A DNA stretch of 64,000 nucleotides. Origin: Corynebacterium minutissimum. Its GTDB lineage: Bacteria > Actinomycetota > Actinomycetes > Mycobacteriales > Mycobacteriaceae. The position numbers were made by a program, and so were the translations under genes. Below, piece after piece: positions 1 through 8,409 of this stretch. How positions within the stretch are numbered: position 1 is the first letter of the stretch; the number at the start of each line of letters is the position of its first letter. The stretch lies in assembly GCF_000988205.1 (NCBI RefSeq), contig NZ_LAYQ01000013.1, positions 62,001 to 126,000 on the forward strand, read 5' to 3'. Below the pieces are notes generated by a model that was not told the origin of the DNA, made no database searches, and worked only from the letters and a program-made list of their open reading frames with translations.

Positions 1-2
1 TC

Positions 3-2144
3 GATCAAGTGATCATGGACGAGTTCCACTACTACTCCGAACCCGATCGCGGCTGGGCCTGGCAGGTACCGCTCCTGGAGCTACCGAAGGCCCAGTTCCT
101 GCTCATGTCCGCCACCCTGGGCGATACCGCATGGCTGGAGAAGGATTTGACGGAGCGTACCGGCCGCACGACGACGCTGGTAGCGGGAACAACTCGCCCG
201 GTGCCCCTCGACTTCTCTTATGTCTTTTCCGCGGTCCACGAAACAATCGAAGAATTGCTCGCCGATGGCAAGGCGCCCATCTACGTCGTCCACTTCTCCC
301 AACGCGAAGCCTCAGAGCGTGCGCAGGCGCTCACTTCGCTGTCGAAGATCATCACCGCAGAGGAGAAGGAGGCCATTGCCGCGGAGCTCGCAGGCTTCCG
401 CTTCACCACGACGTTTGGCAAAGACCTCTCTAAGCTTCTGCGTAAGGGAATCGGTGTCCACCACGCTGGCATGCTGCCGAAGTACCGGCGCTTGGTTGAG
501 CGCCTGGCTCAGAAGGGCCTTCTCAAGATTATTTGCGGCACCGATACTTTGGGGGTGGGCATCAACGTCCCCATCCGCACAGTGCTGATGACGGGTTTGG
601 CCAAGTACGACGGGACCCGCCAACGCATTCTGAAATCCCGTGAGTTTCACCAGATTGCCGGCCGCGCTGGCCGCGCCGGTTATGACACGGAAGGCACCGT
701 CGTAGTGCAGGCGCCGGAGTATGAGATTGAGAACGCCAAAGCGCGGCGCCGTGTGGGCGATGACCCGGCCCGCCTCAAGAAGCTGAAGAAGAAGTCTGCG
801 CGCGACGGTGAAGTGTCGTGGTCGGAGCAGACTTACGCCCGGCTTATCGACGCCGAGCCGGAGCAATTGACGTCCCAGTTCCGAGTGTCCAACTCCATGT
901 TGCTCAACGTGCTCGCCCGCCACGGCAACGGCTACGAGCACCTTAAGCACCTGCTCCGCACGAGCCACAACACGCGCGCCCGCCAGAACGAGGACATCCT
1001 CACAGCGTTGAGTCTGTTCCGAGGCCTCCTCAATTCGGGCGTGGTGCAAAAGTCTACGAAGGGGCTCGATATCTACGGCCGCCCCTACCACGTGGTCCGT
1101 GAGATGCCGCGCGATTTCGCCCTCAACCAGCCTTTAGGCCCCTTCGCGCTAGCGGCACTCACCTTGCTGGATCCCGAGTCCGAGACCTATGCCCTCGATG
1201 TCATCTCTGTCTTTGAATCGGTGCTGGATGATCCACGCCAGGTGCTTATTGCTCAACAGAAGCAGCGGCGCGGTGAGGAGATAGCAGCTCTCAAAGCGGA
1301 GGGCGTGGACTATACCGAGCGCATGGCCATCGTGGAAGACATCACGTGGCCAAAGCCCCTGGAAGAACTCCTCGAACAATCCTATGAGACCTTCTGCCAG
1401 ACCAACCCATGGGCTAAGGAGTTCGAGCTGCGGCCTAAGTCTGTAGTGCGCGACATGCTGGAGAGCGCCATGACTTTTTCCGATCTCGTCGCCACCTACG
1501 GTCTTGCCCGCTCGGAAGGCGTCATTTTGCGCTACCTGACGGATGCCTGGCGCACGCTCAAGCAGTCGATTCCCGCGGAGTTCCTCACAGAAGAACTCGA
1601 GGACATCATCGTCTGGCTCGGGGAGCTTATCCGCCAAGTAGATTCTTCGCTTGTCGACGAGTGGGCTGAGATGGCTGGCGAGGACTCCCCCATTTCCCAG
1701 GAGGATTTGGACCGCGAGTTGGCCTTTGGAGTTGAGGATCCCACTGCCTTGACCGCGAATCAGCGGGCTTTCAGCATCATGGTGCGCAACTACTTCTTCC
1801 GCCTTGCTCAGCTCTTTGCCTTGGAGAAGGAAGAGCGCTTGGCAAACCTATTGGATTACTTGGAGGAGATCCCCGACTTCGGCCGCGCCCTCGATGACTA
1901 CTTCGATGATTACGATGACATCGACACTGGGCCAGCGGCTAGGGGGCAGGAATATTTTGTCTTGGATAAGGGTGACACGGGCTCGGGCGCTCGTGGAGTT
2001 GGCGGCTCGCGGTCGTGGACCGTGCGTCAGATCCTTAAGGACCCAGAGGGTGATAACTCCTATCAGCTCGTTGGCATCGTAGATCTCGATGCCTCCGATG
2101 AAGCCGGGGAAGTACGGCTTTCTGAGCTGCGCGTGGAGTACTAG
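3..2144 (+). CDS. DEAD/DEAH-box helicase with DUF3516 C-terminal region (5' partial)
   Basis: The gene is cut by the left window edge: the frame is open from base 3 and begins inside helicase motif II, read as VIMDEFHYY. Motif III (LMSATLGD), the second RecA-like domain (GVHHAGMLPKYRR, then GTDTLGVGINVP) and motif VI (HQIAGRAGRAGYD) follow within about 230 residues. This is the Ski2/Mtr4-like superfamily 2 pattern. The remaining ~480 residues are acidic and helical with no motif I can name, and match the DUF3516 tail of actinobacterial helicases. The family is predicted to unwind RNA or DNA with ATP; its substrate is not established. The Walker A motif lies upstream of the window. Confidence 0.85.
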   Translation, partial: DQVIMDEFHYYSEPDRGWAWQVPLLELPKAQFLLMSATLGDTAWLEKDLTERTGRTTTLVAGTTRPVPLDFSYVFSAVHETIEELLADGKAPIYVVHFSQREASERAQALTSLSKIITAEEKEAIAAELAGFRFTTTFGKDLSKLLRKGIGVHHAGMLPKYRRLVERLAQKGLLKIICGTDTLGVGINVPIRTVLMTGLAKYDGTRQRILKSREFHQIAGRAGRAGYDTEGTVVVQAPEYEIENAKARRRVGDDPARLKKLKKKSARDGEVSWSEQTYARLIDAEPEQLTSQFRVSNSMLLNVLARHGNGYEHLKHLLRTSHNTRARQNEDILTALSLFRGLLNSGVVQKSTKGLDIYGRPYHVVREMPRDFALNQPLGPFALAALTLLDPESETYALDVISVFESVLDDPRQVLIAQQKQRRGEEIAALKAEGVDYTERMAIVEDITWPKPLEELLEQSYETFCQTNPWAKEFELRPKSVVRDMLESAMTFSDLVATYGLARSEGVILRYLTDAWRTLKQSIPAEFLTEELEDIIVWLGELIRQVDSSLVDEWAEMAGEDSPISQEDLDRELAFGVEDPTALTANQRAFSIMVRNYFFRLAQLFALEKEERLANLLDYLEEIPDFGRALDDYFDDYDDIDTGPAARGQEYFVLDKGDTGSGARGVGGSRSWTVRQILKDPEGDNSYQLVGIVDLDASDEAGEVRLSELRVEY

Positions 2145-2226
2145 GGCGCATAAGCAGGGACTATTAATACCCCCTTTTCTGAATTAATATTTTCCGTTCA
2201 TCGCATATTATTCGTATGATTGGAGA

Positions 2227-3351
2227 ATGAGCACGGCACAACAGATAGACGAACGCAAGCTTTCCCCAATTCCTCACGCCAGCGCAGCCCCCGCGGCCGA
2301 GCGCCTCACACCCGGTTCCTTCACCATGAAGGTCCTCAACGGCATCTCCATCGCCGTCGTGGTGTCGCTGGTTCCGCAAGCTCTACTGGGCGAACTGGCC
2401 AAGGCTCTGCTGCCCTTCTGGTCTGGCGCCGCCACCGTCATGGCCCTCACCGGTTTGGCCGCTAGCCTTTTGCCCGTCATGATCGGTGTCCTCATTGGCA
2501 TCGAATTCAAGATGACACCCATCCAAACCGCCGCGGTGGGTATTGCCTCCTTCTGCGGCTCCGGCGTGGCCACAGTGAATCCCGAGGGCGGCTTCTTCCT
2601 CAAAGGTACTGGCCTTGTGATTAACTCAGGACTTACCGCAGCCATCGCGGTGGGACTGCTTCTTTTCATCGGCGATAAACTCAAGAACTACTCAATCTTG
2701 CTGCTCTCCACCATTGTGACTCTGGTCGCGGGCACGATTGGATGGGTAGTCACTTACCCCGTTGTTAAGGTCTTCACCCTGTGGTTGGGCAACTTGGTCA
2801 ACGGCGCAACCACTTTGCAGCCGGTCCTTATGGGCGTGGTCCTCGCTATCCTCTTCGCCATCATGATTGTCTCCCCAGTCTCCACCGTTGGCATTGCCAC
2901 TGCCATCTTCATTGACGGTGTTGCCTCCGGTACCGCCAACCTGGGTGCCGTGGCCGCCGGATTTACCCTTCTGGTTGCTGGTTGGCGCGTCAACGGCTTC
3001 GCCACCTCCATCCTGCACGTCCTCGGTTCCCCCAAGGTGCAGATGGCCAATATGCTGTCCAAGCCAGTGACCTTCCTCCCGGTACTTTGTTCCGCGGCAG
3101 TTTTGGGCGGGGTCGGCGGCGCCCTAGGGATTTCCGGTACCCCGATTTCCGCCGGTTTCGGCATCTCCGGCCTGATGGGCCCCTTGGCCGCCCTCAACTA
3201 CGAAGGCTGGGGCTGGAGCGCTGGCAACGTAATGATTATCACCTTTGTCTACCTCGTCCTGCCGCTCGCCCTTGCGCTGCTCTTTTGCTGGCTCTTCGAG
3301 AAGGTCCTGCATCTCACCAAATCTGAATACTTTTCTCTCGATTTCACATAG
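2227..3351 (+). CDS. PTS_EIIC_2-family membrane protein
   Basis: A 374-residue polytopic membrane protein with about ten hydrophobic segments after a ~35-residue cytoplasmic N-terminus. Glycine-rich re-entrant-like stretches (FCGSGVATVNPEG, GISGTPISAGFGISG) are typical of the PTS EIIC-related family PF13303. No EIIA or EIIB domain is fused or adjacent, so phosphotransfer-driven transport cannot be claimed; substrate unknown. The ATG lies 6 nt after a good -10 hexamer (TATGAT, 2215-2220), which predicts a leaderless transcript. Confidence 0.75.
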   Translation: MSTAQQIDERKLSPIPHASAAPAAERLTPGSFTMKVLNGISIAVVVSLVPQALLGELAKALLPFWSGAATVMALTGLAASLLPVMIGVLIGIEFKMTPIQTAAVGIASFCGSGVATVNPEGGFFLKGTGLVINSGLTAAIAVGLLLFIGDKLKNYSILLLSTIVTLVAGTIGWVVTYPVVKVFTLWLGNLVNGATTLQPVLMGVVLAILFAIMIVSPVSTVGIATAIFIDGVASGTANLGAVAAGFTLLVAGWRVNGFATSILHVLGSPKVQMANMLSKPVTFLPVLCSAAVLGGVGGALGISGTPISAGFGISGLMGPLAALNYEGWGWSAGNVMIITFVYLVLPLALALLFCWLFEKVLHLTKSEYFSLDFT

Positions 3352-3379
3352 CCACGTGGGGAGTACAGTGGGTGGCGCT

Positions 3380-3757
3380 ATGAATACCCCAGACTCCCCA
3401 GCCACCAGTATTCGCCTCGCGGGCGTTCACTTTGAAACGCAGGATGACGCCGTCACGGTCCACTGGCTTCTCGGAGGCCTTCCTCACCACCGTGACGTCG
3501 TGTTTAAGCTGCACACCCTCGATCTTCAACTCATCATCCACTTCGAGCGAGACCAGCTCGTCTCCATGGAAATCGCGTCTTTTGGTGAGGACACCAGGGA
3601 TGCCCACCGGCCCGTCGATTATCACTACACGTACACCCCCGAGGAGCTCGTTGTCACCGTGCCAACGGCTCATTTTGAACTCACCGACCAGGTTTTCACC
3701 ATGGGGCTGTCCGTGGATGGCGCCGCCTGTGGCGAATGGACTGGCACTATTGTCTAA
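3380..3757 (+). CDS. hypothetical protein
   Basis: A 125-residue soluble protein that I do not recognise. It is rich in beta-strand-like alternation (VTVHWLLGGL, VVFKLHTLDLQLIIHFE) and has no signal peptide, membrane segment or catalytic motif. The frame is open further upstream, into the preceding gene, but the ATG at 3380 is the first start after that gene ends and has a purine-rich GTGGG stretch before it. The 28-bp gap suggests co-transcription with the EIIC-like gene. Confidence 0.6.
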   Translation: MNTPDSPATSIRLAGVHFETQDDAVTVHWLLGGLPHHRDVVFKLHTLDLQLIIHFERDQLVSMEIASFGEDTRDAHRPVDYHYTYTPEELVVTVPTAHFELTDQVFTMGLSVDGAACGEWTGTIV

Positions 3758-3901
3758 GCCTTCGCTCCCTGCATTCAGCTAAGCCTACACACGCTTTACA
3801 GGGCGTTGACCAGCAACAATACTGGAGAGTAAGAAGTTCTCTAGACAATTGCGAGAGCACTAGAGCACGACGCGGACACTCTGGACATCGAGGAGCTGGC
3901 A

Positions 3902-4612
3902 ATGCCCCACCATGGCAACGAACCCCACGGATCTTCACACAACGCGCGCCTCAACTCTTTGCGGGCAGGCGTTCTTGGCGCCAACGACGGTATCGTCTCT
4001 GTCGCCGCGCTTCTACTCGGCGTGGTGGGTTCGGGGGCGTCGGCAAGCACCATCCTCACCGCAGGCTTGGCAGCCACCGTGTCTGGCGCCGCTTCCATGG
4101 CGCTCGGAGAATACGTCTCGGTGTCCGCTCAGCGTGACTCCGAGCGGATGATGATCGACAAGGAGACCCGCGAGCTGGCGGAAATCCCCGAACAAGAGCA
4201 TGCCGAGCTCGTTTCCATGCTCGCCAGCTACGGCATGCACACCGAAACCGCGGACACTGCCGCCCGTGAGATCGCTGCCGAGGATAGACTTCTCGAAGCA
4301 CACCTCCGGCTTGAAATGGGCATCGACGGCGAAGACCTGACAAATCCATGGCACGCGGCGTTCTGGTCGGCCATATCTTTCCTCGCCGGCGCCGCACTCC
4401 CCCTGTTGTCGATCTTCCTCGCCCCCATGAGCATGGCTGCAGCAACAGTCGCCATCGTTACCTTGGTCGCTCTTGCCATCACAGGCTACGTCTCCGCCCG
4501 CCTCGCCGACACGAACACTGGGCGTTCCGTGCTCCGCCTCGTCATCGGTGGTGCACTGGGCCTGGCCGTCACTTATGGCATCGGCGTCGCTTTCGGCGGG
4601 GTCGTCGGCTAA
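3902..4612 (+). CDS. VIT/CCC1-family iron/manganese transporter
   Basis: A 236-residue protein of the vacuolar iron transporter family. The N-terminus has the family signature (LRAGVLGANDGIVSVAALLLGV, about residues 19-40), followed by a second helix containing GAASMALGEYVSVSAQRDSE. A charged cytoplasmic metal-binding insert (about 85-140, rich in E and H) precedes three C-terminal membrane segments. Family members move Fe2+ or Mn2+ out of the cytosol, here presumably across the plasma membrane. A GAGGAG-like site lies upstream of the ATG. A strong hairpin at 4684-4718 separates it from the converging ahpD gene. Confidence 0.85.
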   Translation: MPHHGNEPHGSSHNARLNSLRAGVLGANDGIVSVAALLLGVVGSGASASTILTAGLAATVSGAASMALGEYVSVSAQRDSERMMIDKETRELAEIPEQEHAELVSMLASYGMHTETADTAAREIAAEDRLLEAHLRLEMGIDGEDLTNPWHAAFWSAISFLAGAALPLLSIFLAPMSMAAATVAIVTLVALAITGYVSARLADTNTGRSVLRLVIGGALGLAVTYGIGVAFGGVVG

Positions 4613-4683
4613 AGGCAGGAAGAGAACTGTCCCACGCGCCCTCTGCACACCGACGCCCCTCCCCGACGGGCCCCAAAACAGAA

Positions 4684-4718
4684 AGTCCCACCTCCCGCCA
4701 AATGCGGGCAGTGGGACT
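4684..4718. terminator. bidirectional hairpin terminator between VIT gene and ahpD
   Basis: AGTCCCAC and GTGGGACT form the outer 8-bp stem. CCCGC/GCGGG continues it after a small internal bulge, closing on a short A-rich loop. It lies between two converging genes, with A-rich sequence on one side and CTACGTTT on the other, so it can serve both strands. Confidence 0.75.
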
Positions 4719-4749
4719 CTACGTTTAGCTAGGAAAGTGCTAGCTGGCT

Positions 4750-5283
4750 TTACTCAGCGGAGCGTACAGCTTCGGCCTGCAGCGCCTGGGCCACGGCCTC
4801 GATGACGCCAGCTACCTTGATGCCTTCCCAGATCTGCTCCTTGGTCACGCCTTCCTCGAGGAGAGTATTAGCGTGTGCGGACAGGCAGTGCTCGCAGCCG
4901 TTGATGGCGGAGACAACGGTGCTCCACAGCTCAAACGTGGCCTTTTCCACGCCGGGCTTAGCAATGATATTCATGCGCAGACCAAACTTGACCTGGGCAA
5001 AATCATCGCCCAACCAGCTCTTTGCACGGTAGGCCACGTTGTTCATAGCCATCACCGTGGCGGAGCCAAGAGCTGCGTCAATTGCTTCCTCACTGAGGTG
5101 CTCGCGGGCTTCCTCGAGAATCTCCGACAGCACCAGATCATTGCGGGTCGCAGCGGCAGCAGCGACCAAGCTACCCCACAGCTGCTCCTCATTCAGCTCG
5201 GTGGTGCGTGTAAGGGAACCAATGTTGAGCTTCTGATCCTTAGCATATGCCGGAAGCGCGGACTTCAGGTTTTCGATAGACAC
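4750..5283 (-). CDS. ahpD: alkyl hydroperoxide reductase partner AhpD
   Basis: A 177-residue carboxymuconolactone-decarboxylase-fold protein. The redox motif C130-EH-C133 with nearby Glu/His ([11 protein letters not shown]) sits at the residue numbers known for Mycobacterium tuberculosis AhpD. In mycobacteria AhpD passes electrons from the dihydrolipoamide system to AhpC, and the conserved pairing here implies the same job. It is the second gene of an ahpC-ahpD operon, 44 bp downstream of ahpC, and ends at the shared terminator with the VIT gene. Confidence 0.93.
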   Translation of the reverse strand: MSIENLKSALPAYAKDQKLNIGSLTRTTELNEEQLWGSLVAAAAATRNDLVLSEILEEAREHLSEEAIDAALGSATVMAMNNVAYRAKSWLGDDFAQVKFGLRMNIIAKPGVEKATFELWSTVVSAINGCEHCLSAHANTLLEEGVTKEQIWEGIKVAGVIEAVAQALQAEAVRSAE

Positions 5284-5327
5284 TGATGTAACTCCTTTAA
5301 GGTTGGGCGGTTGTGCTTACTGCTGGT

Positions 5328-5921
5328 TTACAGAGCGGACTGAACAACCTCGAGCTTGTCGATGTTCTTCGTCGGGTCGTTAGCCTCCCAGTTGCAGGCG
5401 CAGACCTCTTCGGACTGCAGCGCGTCCAGCACGCGCAGAACCTCATCAACGTTGCGGCCGACAGCATCCGGGGTCACGGACACGAACTGAATGACACCGT
5501 CCGGGTCGATGATGAAGGTTGCGCGGTCAGCAACACCGTCGGCGTTCTCCACACCAAGGGCACGGATCAGGTCGTGGCGGATGTCAGAGAACATCGGGAA
5601 CGGAACTTCCTTCAGCTCCGGGTGGGTTGCACGCCAGTTGAAGTGTGCGAACTCGTTATCGGTGGAGCCGCCAAGCACCTGGGTATCGCGGTCCAAGAAC
5701 TCCTCATTCAGCTTGCCGAAGGCGGCGATTTCGGTCGGGCACACGAAGGTGAAGTCCTTCGGGTAGAAGAACACGACCTTCCACATTCCCTGGTACTTGT
5801 CCAGAGATACCTGCTCGAAGTAGTCCTCCGGCTGGTTAGCGTTAACGTCGTGGAGGTCACCGCCCTTCAGTGCGGTCAACTCGAACTCTGGGAACTTCTC
5901 GCCAACGGTCAGGATAGGCAT
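5328..5921 (-). CDS. ahpC: peroxiredoxin AhpC
   Basis: A 197-residue 2-Cys peroxiredoxin that reduces hydrogen peroxide, organic peroxides and peroxynitrite in the cytosol. The peroxidatic cysteine is C61 (FVCPTE); the resolving cysteines are C174 and C176 (EEVCACNW), exactly the three-cysteine arrangement of M. tuberculosis AhpC. The ATG follows an AAGGAG site. It is divergent from oxyR across 173 bp, the classic arrangement for OxyR control, and is followed by ahpD, its reductase partner. Confidence 0.96.
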   Translation of the reverse strand: MPILTVGEKFPEFELTALKGGDLHDVNANQPEDYFEQVSLDKYQGMWKVVFFYPKDFTFVCPTEIAAFGKLNEEFLDRDTQVLGGSTDNEFAHFNWRATHPELKEVPFPMFSDIRHDLIRALGVENADGVADRATFIIDPDGVIQFVSVTPDAVGRNVDEVLRVLDALQSEEVCACNWEANDPTKNIDKLEVVQSAL

Positions 5922-6094
5922 TAAAGGCTCAACTCCTTATAGTGTCACAACAATGCATAACTGTGATGCAAATCTCTACGACCACACGTCAATCTGCCTT
6001 TTAGCAGGTACGCGGTCGCTCACCTGCCAAGTATGCCACGGAAGGCTTCGCGCGTCAATAGGACCGACGAATTAGAAGTGTTACAGTTATAGGC

Positions 6095-7054
6095 ATGAAC
6101 AATAAGGAGTATCGTCCGACCCTCGCCCAGTTGCGCACCTTCGTCACGATCGCAGAGAACAAGCACTTTGGCTCCGCGGCCGCCAAGCTCGATATCTCCC
6201 AGCCTTCGCTCTCCCAAGCCCTCGTCGCGCTCGAGCAAGGACTGGGAGTGCAGCTCATTGAACGCTCCACCCGCAAGGTCATCGTGACGTCCACCGGCGA
6301 GATGCTCCTGCCCTATGCAAAGGCGGCCCTCGAAGCCTCCGATGCCTTCCTGAGCCAAGCCCGCGGCGCCAACGGCACACTCACCGGTCCCCTCACCATC
6401 GGCATCATCCCGACCATCGCGCCCTATATCTTGCCGGGTCTGTTGCGATCCATCGATGATGCTTACCCCGATTTGGAGCCCCGCTTCGTCGAGGAGCAAA
6501 CCCAGCATCTTCTGAGTAAGCTGCGCGAAGGAAACCTTGACTTAGCCGTTGCTGCACTACCCACTGAGGCTCCCGGCATGGTGGAGATCCCTCTCTACAC
6601 CGAGGCCTTCACCGCAGTAACTCCAGCGGCGCATCCACTCGCAGGGCGCGATGACCTCACGCTGTCGGAGCTCGAGCATCTCGATTTGCTCTTGCTTGAT
6701 GACGGCCACTGCCTCCGCGACCAAGTCCTCGACCTGTGCCGCCGCGCGAAAGTGAACCCCTCCGAGGCCACCAACGCCGTCACGCGCGCCTCGTCATTGA
6801 CCACTATTTTGCAGCTTGTCATGGGAAACCTCGGCGCCACACTCGTACCTGAATCCGCACTCGTTACGGAATGCCAGAACCCGCAGCTTGCCGTTGCTCG
6901 CTTTGCCCCTTCGGTAACAGCAGAGCGCCAGGTGGGGCTCGTTTTTCGCTCCTCTGCCGCCCGCGCCGATGAATACCGCACTTTCGGGACACTGGTCACC
7001 AGCGCATTTGAGGACGCCGTCGAGCGCTCTCGGGACCTCTTTTCGTCTCCCTAG
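6095..7054 (+). CDS. oxyR: hydrogen-peroxide sensor OxyR (LysR family)
   Basis: A 319-residue LysR-type regulator. An N-terminal winged helix-turn-helix (residues ~8-66, SAAAKLDISQPSLSQAL) is followed by a periplasmic-binding-like sensor domain. The sensing cysteines are C206 and C215 (DGHCLRDQVLDLC), nine residues apart like C199/C208 of E. coli OxyR, where peroxide drives disulfide formation. It is divergent from ahpC-ahpD, its likely target. A TACAGT -10 element (6082-6087) only 7 nt before the ATG predicts a leaderless mRNA. In C. glutamicum OxyR acts mainly as a repressor; that detail is not visible here. Confidence 0.94.
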   Translation: MNNKEYRPTLAQLRTFVTIAENKHFGSAAAKLDISQPSLSQALVALEQGLGVQLIERSTRKVIVTSTGEMLLPYAKAALEASDAFLSQARGANGTLTGPLTIGIIPTIAPYILPGLLRSIDDAYPDLEPRFVEEQTQHLLSKLREGNLDLAVAALPTEAPGMVEIPLYTEAFTAVTPAAHPLAGRDDLTLSELEHLDLLLLDDGHCLRDQVLDLCRRAKVNPSEATNAVTRASSLTTILQLVMGNLGATLVPESALVTECQNPQLAVARFAPSVTAERQVGLVFRSSAARADEYRTFGTLVTSAFEDAVERSRDLFSSP

Positions 7055-7107
7055 TCAGCTCCCTCTGATCAACACGCGTGCCCCAGCGCGACACTCAAAA
7101 CGCCAAA

Positions 7108-7181
7108 GCCGCCACTGACCGGCCTCCTTGTCTAGGCCCTCCTCTGTGAAAGGGCTATCCGAAGAGGACAGTCAGGGCGGC
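7108..7181. terminator. long imperfect hairpin between convergent oxyR and membrane-protein gene
   Basis: GCCGCC(A)CTGAC at 7108-7119 pairs with GTCAGGGCGGC at 7171-7181, an 11-bp stem with one bulge. The ~50-nt apical region can itself fold (CCTCT with AGAGG). It probably ends transcription from both sides, but there is no clear U-tract, so a structured RNA cannot be excluded. Confidence 0.45.
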
Positions 7182-7218
7182 GGCGCGCGTTAAATGCGCT
7201 ACGTGTGGCCTTTAGTGT

Positions 7219-8299
7219 TTAGGCTGCGGGGGCATAACGCCCTTGACACTGGCGGCACAGGTGCGCGGTTGCCAGCTGCATAGCCGGTGCGATGACTACC
7301 AGCGCCAAGCCCAACGTGATGAAGGACGCGGCAAACATGAGAGCCGTAAGAACGATGAACAGCAGGATGTGGCTGTAATTCTGTTTGCCTAGCTTGAGCC
7401 CCTGCGAGAACGCCTCACCGATTGAGGAGGTATCCGCTGCCAACCAGGGCATGAGGGTAAAGAAGGGCTGGATGAATAGCCCGATCAGCATGAGCACGGC
7501 GAGAATACCGAAGATGGAACCGACGAGCGCGAGAATCTCCCCGTCTCCGAGGTTCTCGACGTTCTGCATATCCATTGCAGAGGCCCCGCCGAAGCCCACA
7601 GCAAACACAATGACGACAACAATCACGAGGCTATAGCGCCAAGAATACCCAGGACCAGGTTCACCACAAGCGGCGACACCCAGCGAACACCTTGGAAAAG
7701 AGTGCCCCACGTGGGGCTTGGCTTATCGATCTCGCGATAGGCCAAGCGGTACACAATCAAAGAGATAACGATGGAGAGTATAGACACGGCAAAGGAGAAG
7801 AAGCTCACCATGACGCTCGCGCCCGTACCATCGGCGTTCTGCTCGCCAACGCTGATGCCAATTTGTGGAATAACCTGAATAAAGAACACCACGACAGCAC
7901 CCAGCACCCACAGCATCGCATTACCCAGCGCAGCCTTGAAGCCCCATTTGATCGCCTCTAGGGCGCTGACTGGGCCCGTGTAGGCAGGGCCGGCGCCCGG
8001 ACCAGGGCCCTCATATCCGGAATCGCCTCCGTAGCTTGCCCCGGCGTATCCCGGCTGACCGGCGTTGTAGGCGCCATAGGAATTGCCACCATAGGCTGAG
8101 CGCCGTAGGACTCGCCACCGTAATTGCCATAACTGCCGGACTGGCCGAAGCCAGCCTGATCCTCTGGGTGCGTGGTGGGTTCATACCGCGGCAGGCCGCC
8201 ATTGTTTCCCGAGGAGTTATTGGCGTTGTTTCCCGGATTGTTGCCGAACCCGCCGTGGGAGCCGTTGTCATCCGGTTTCGGATCAAAAGGATTGGTCAT
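7219..8299 (-). CDS. membrane protein with Gly/Asn/Tyr-rich N-terminus (two apparent frameshifts)
   Basis: Three overlapping reading frames make one protein. The N-terminus is a ~100-residue cytoplasmic region rich in G, N, P and Y (GNNPGNNANNSSGNNGG; SYGAYNAGQPGY in the second frame). The body has about six membrane segments (for example MLWVLGAVVVFFIQVIP, SLVIVVVIVFAVGFGG). One base must be restored near 8097 and one near 7627; the corrected length is then divisible by three (~360 codons). The domain layout resembles actinobacterial membrane proteins with disordered N-termini; function unknown. It converges with oxyR. The breaks are more likely sequence errors than decay. Confidence 0.6.
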
Positions 8300-8409
8300 A
8301 CACTTCTGCCCTTCTGTAATCTCTTTTCACACAGTCACCACAAGAGTACCAATTTCTCCACCTCGACCTGTGAGCGAAAAGCACTTCCGAGTAGACTTCT
8401 AGGTCGACT

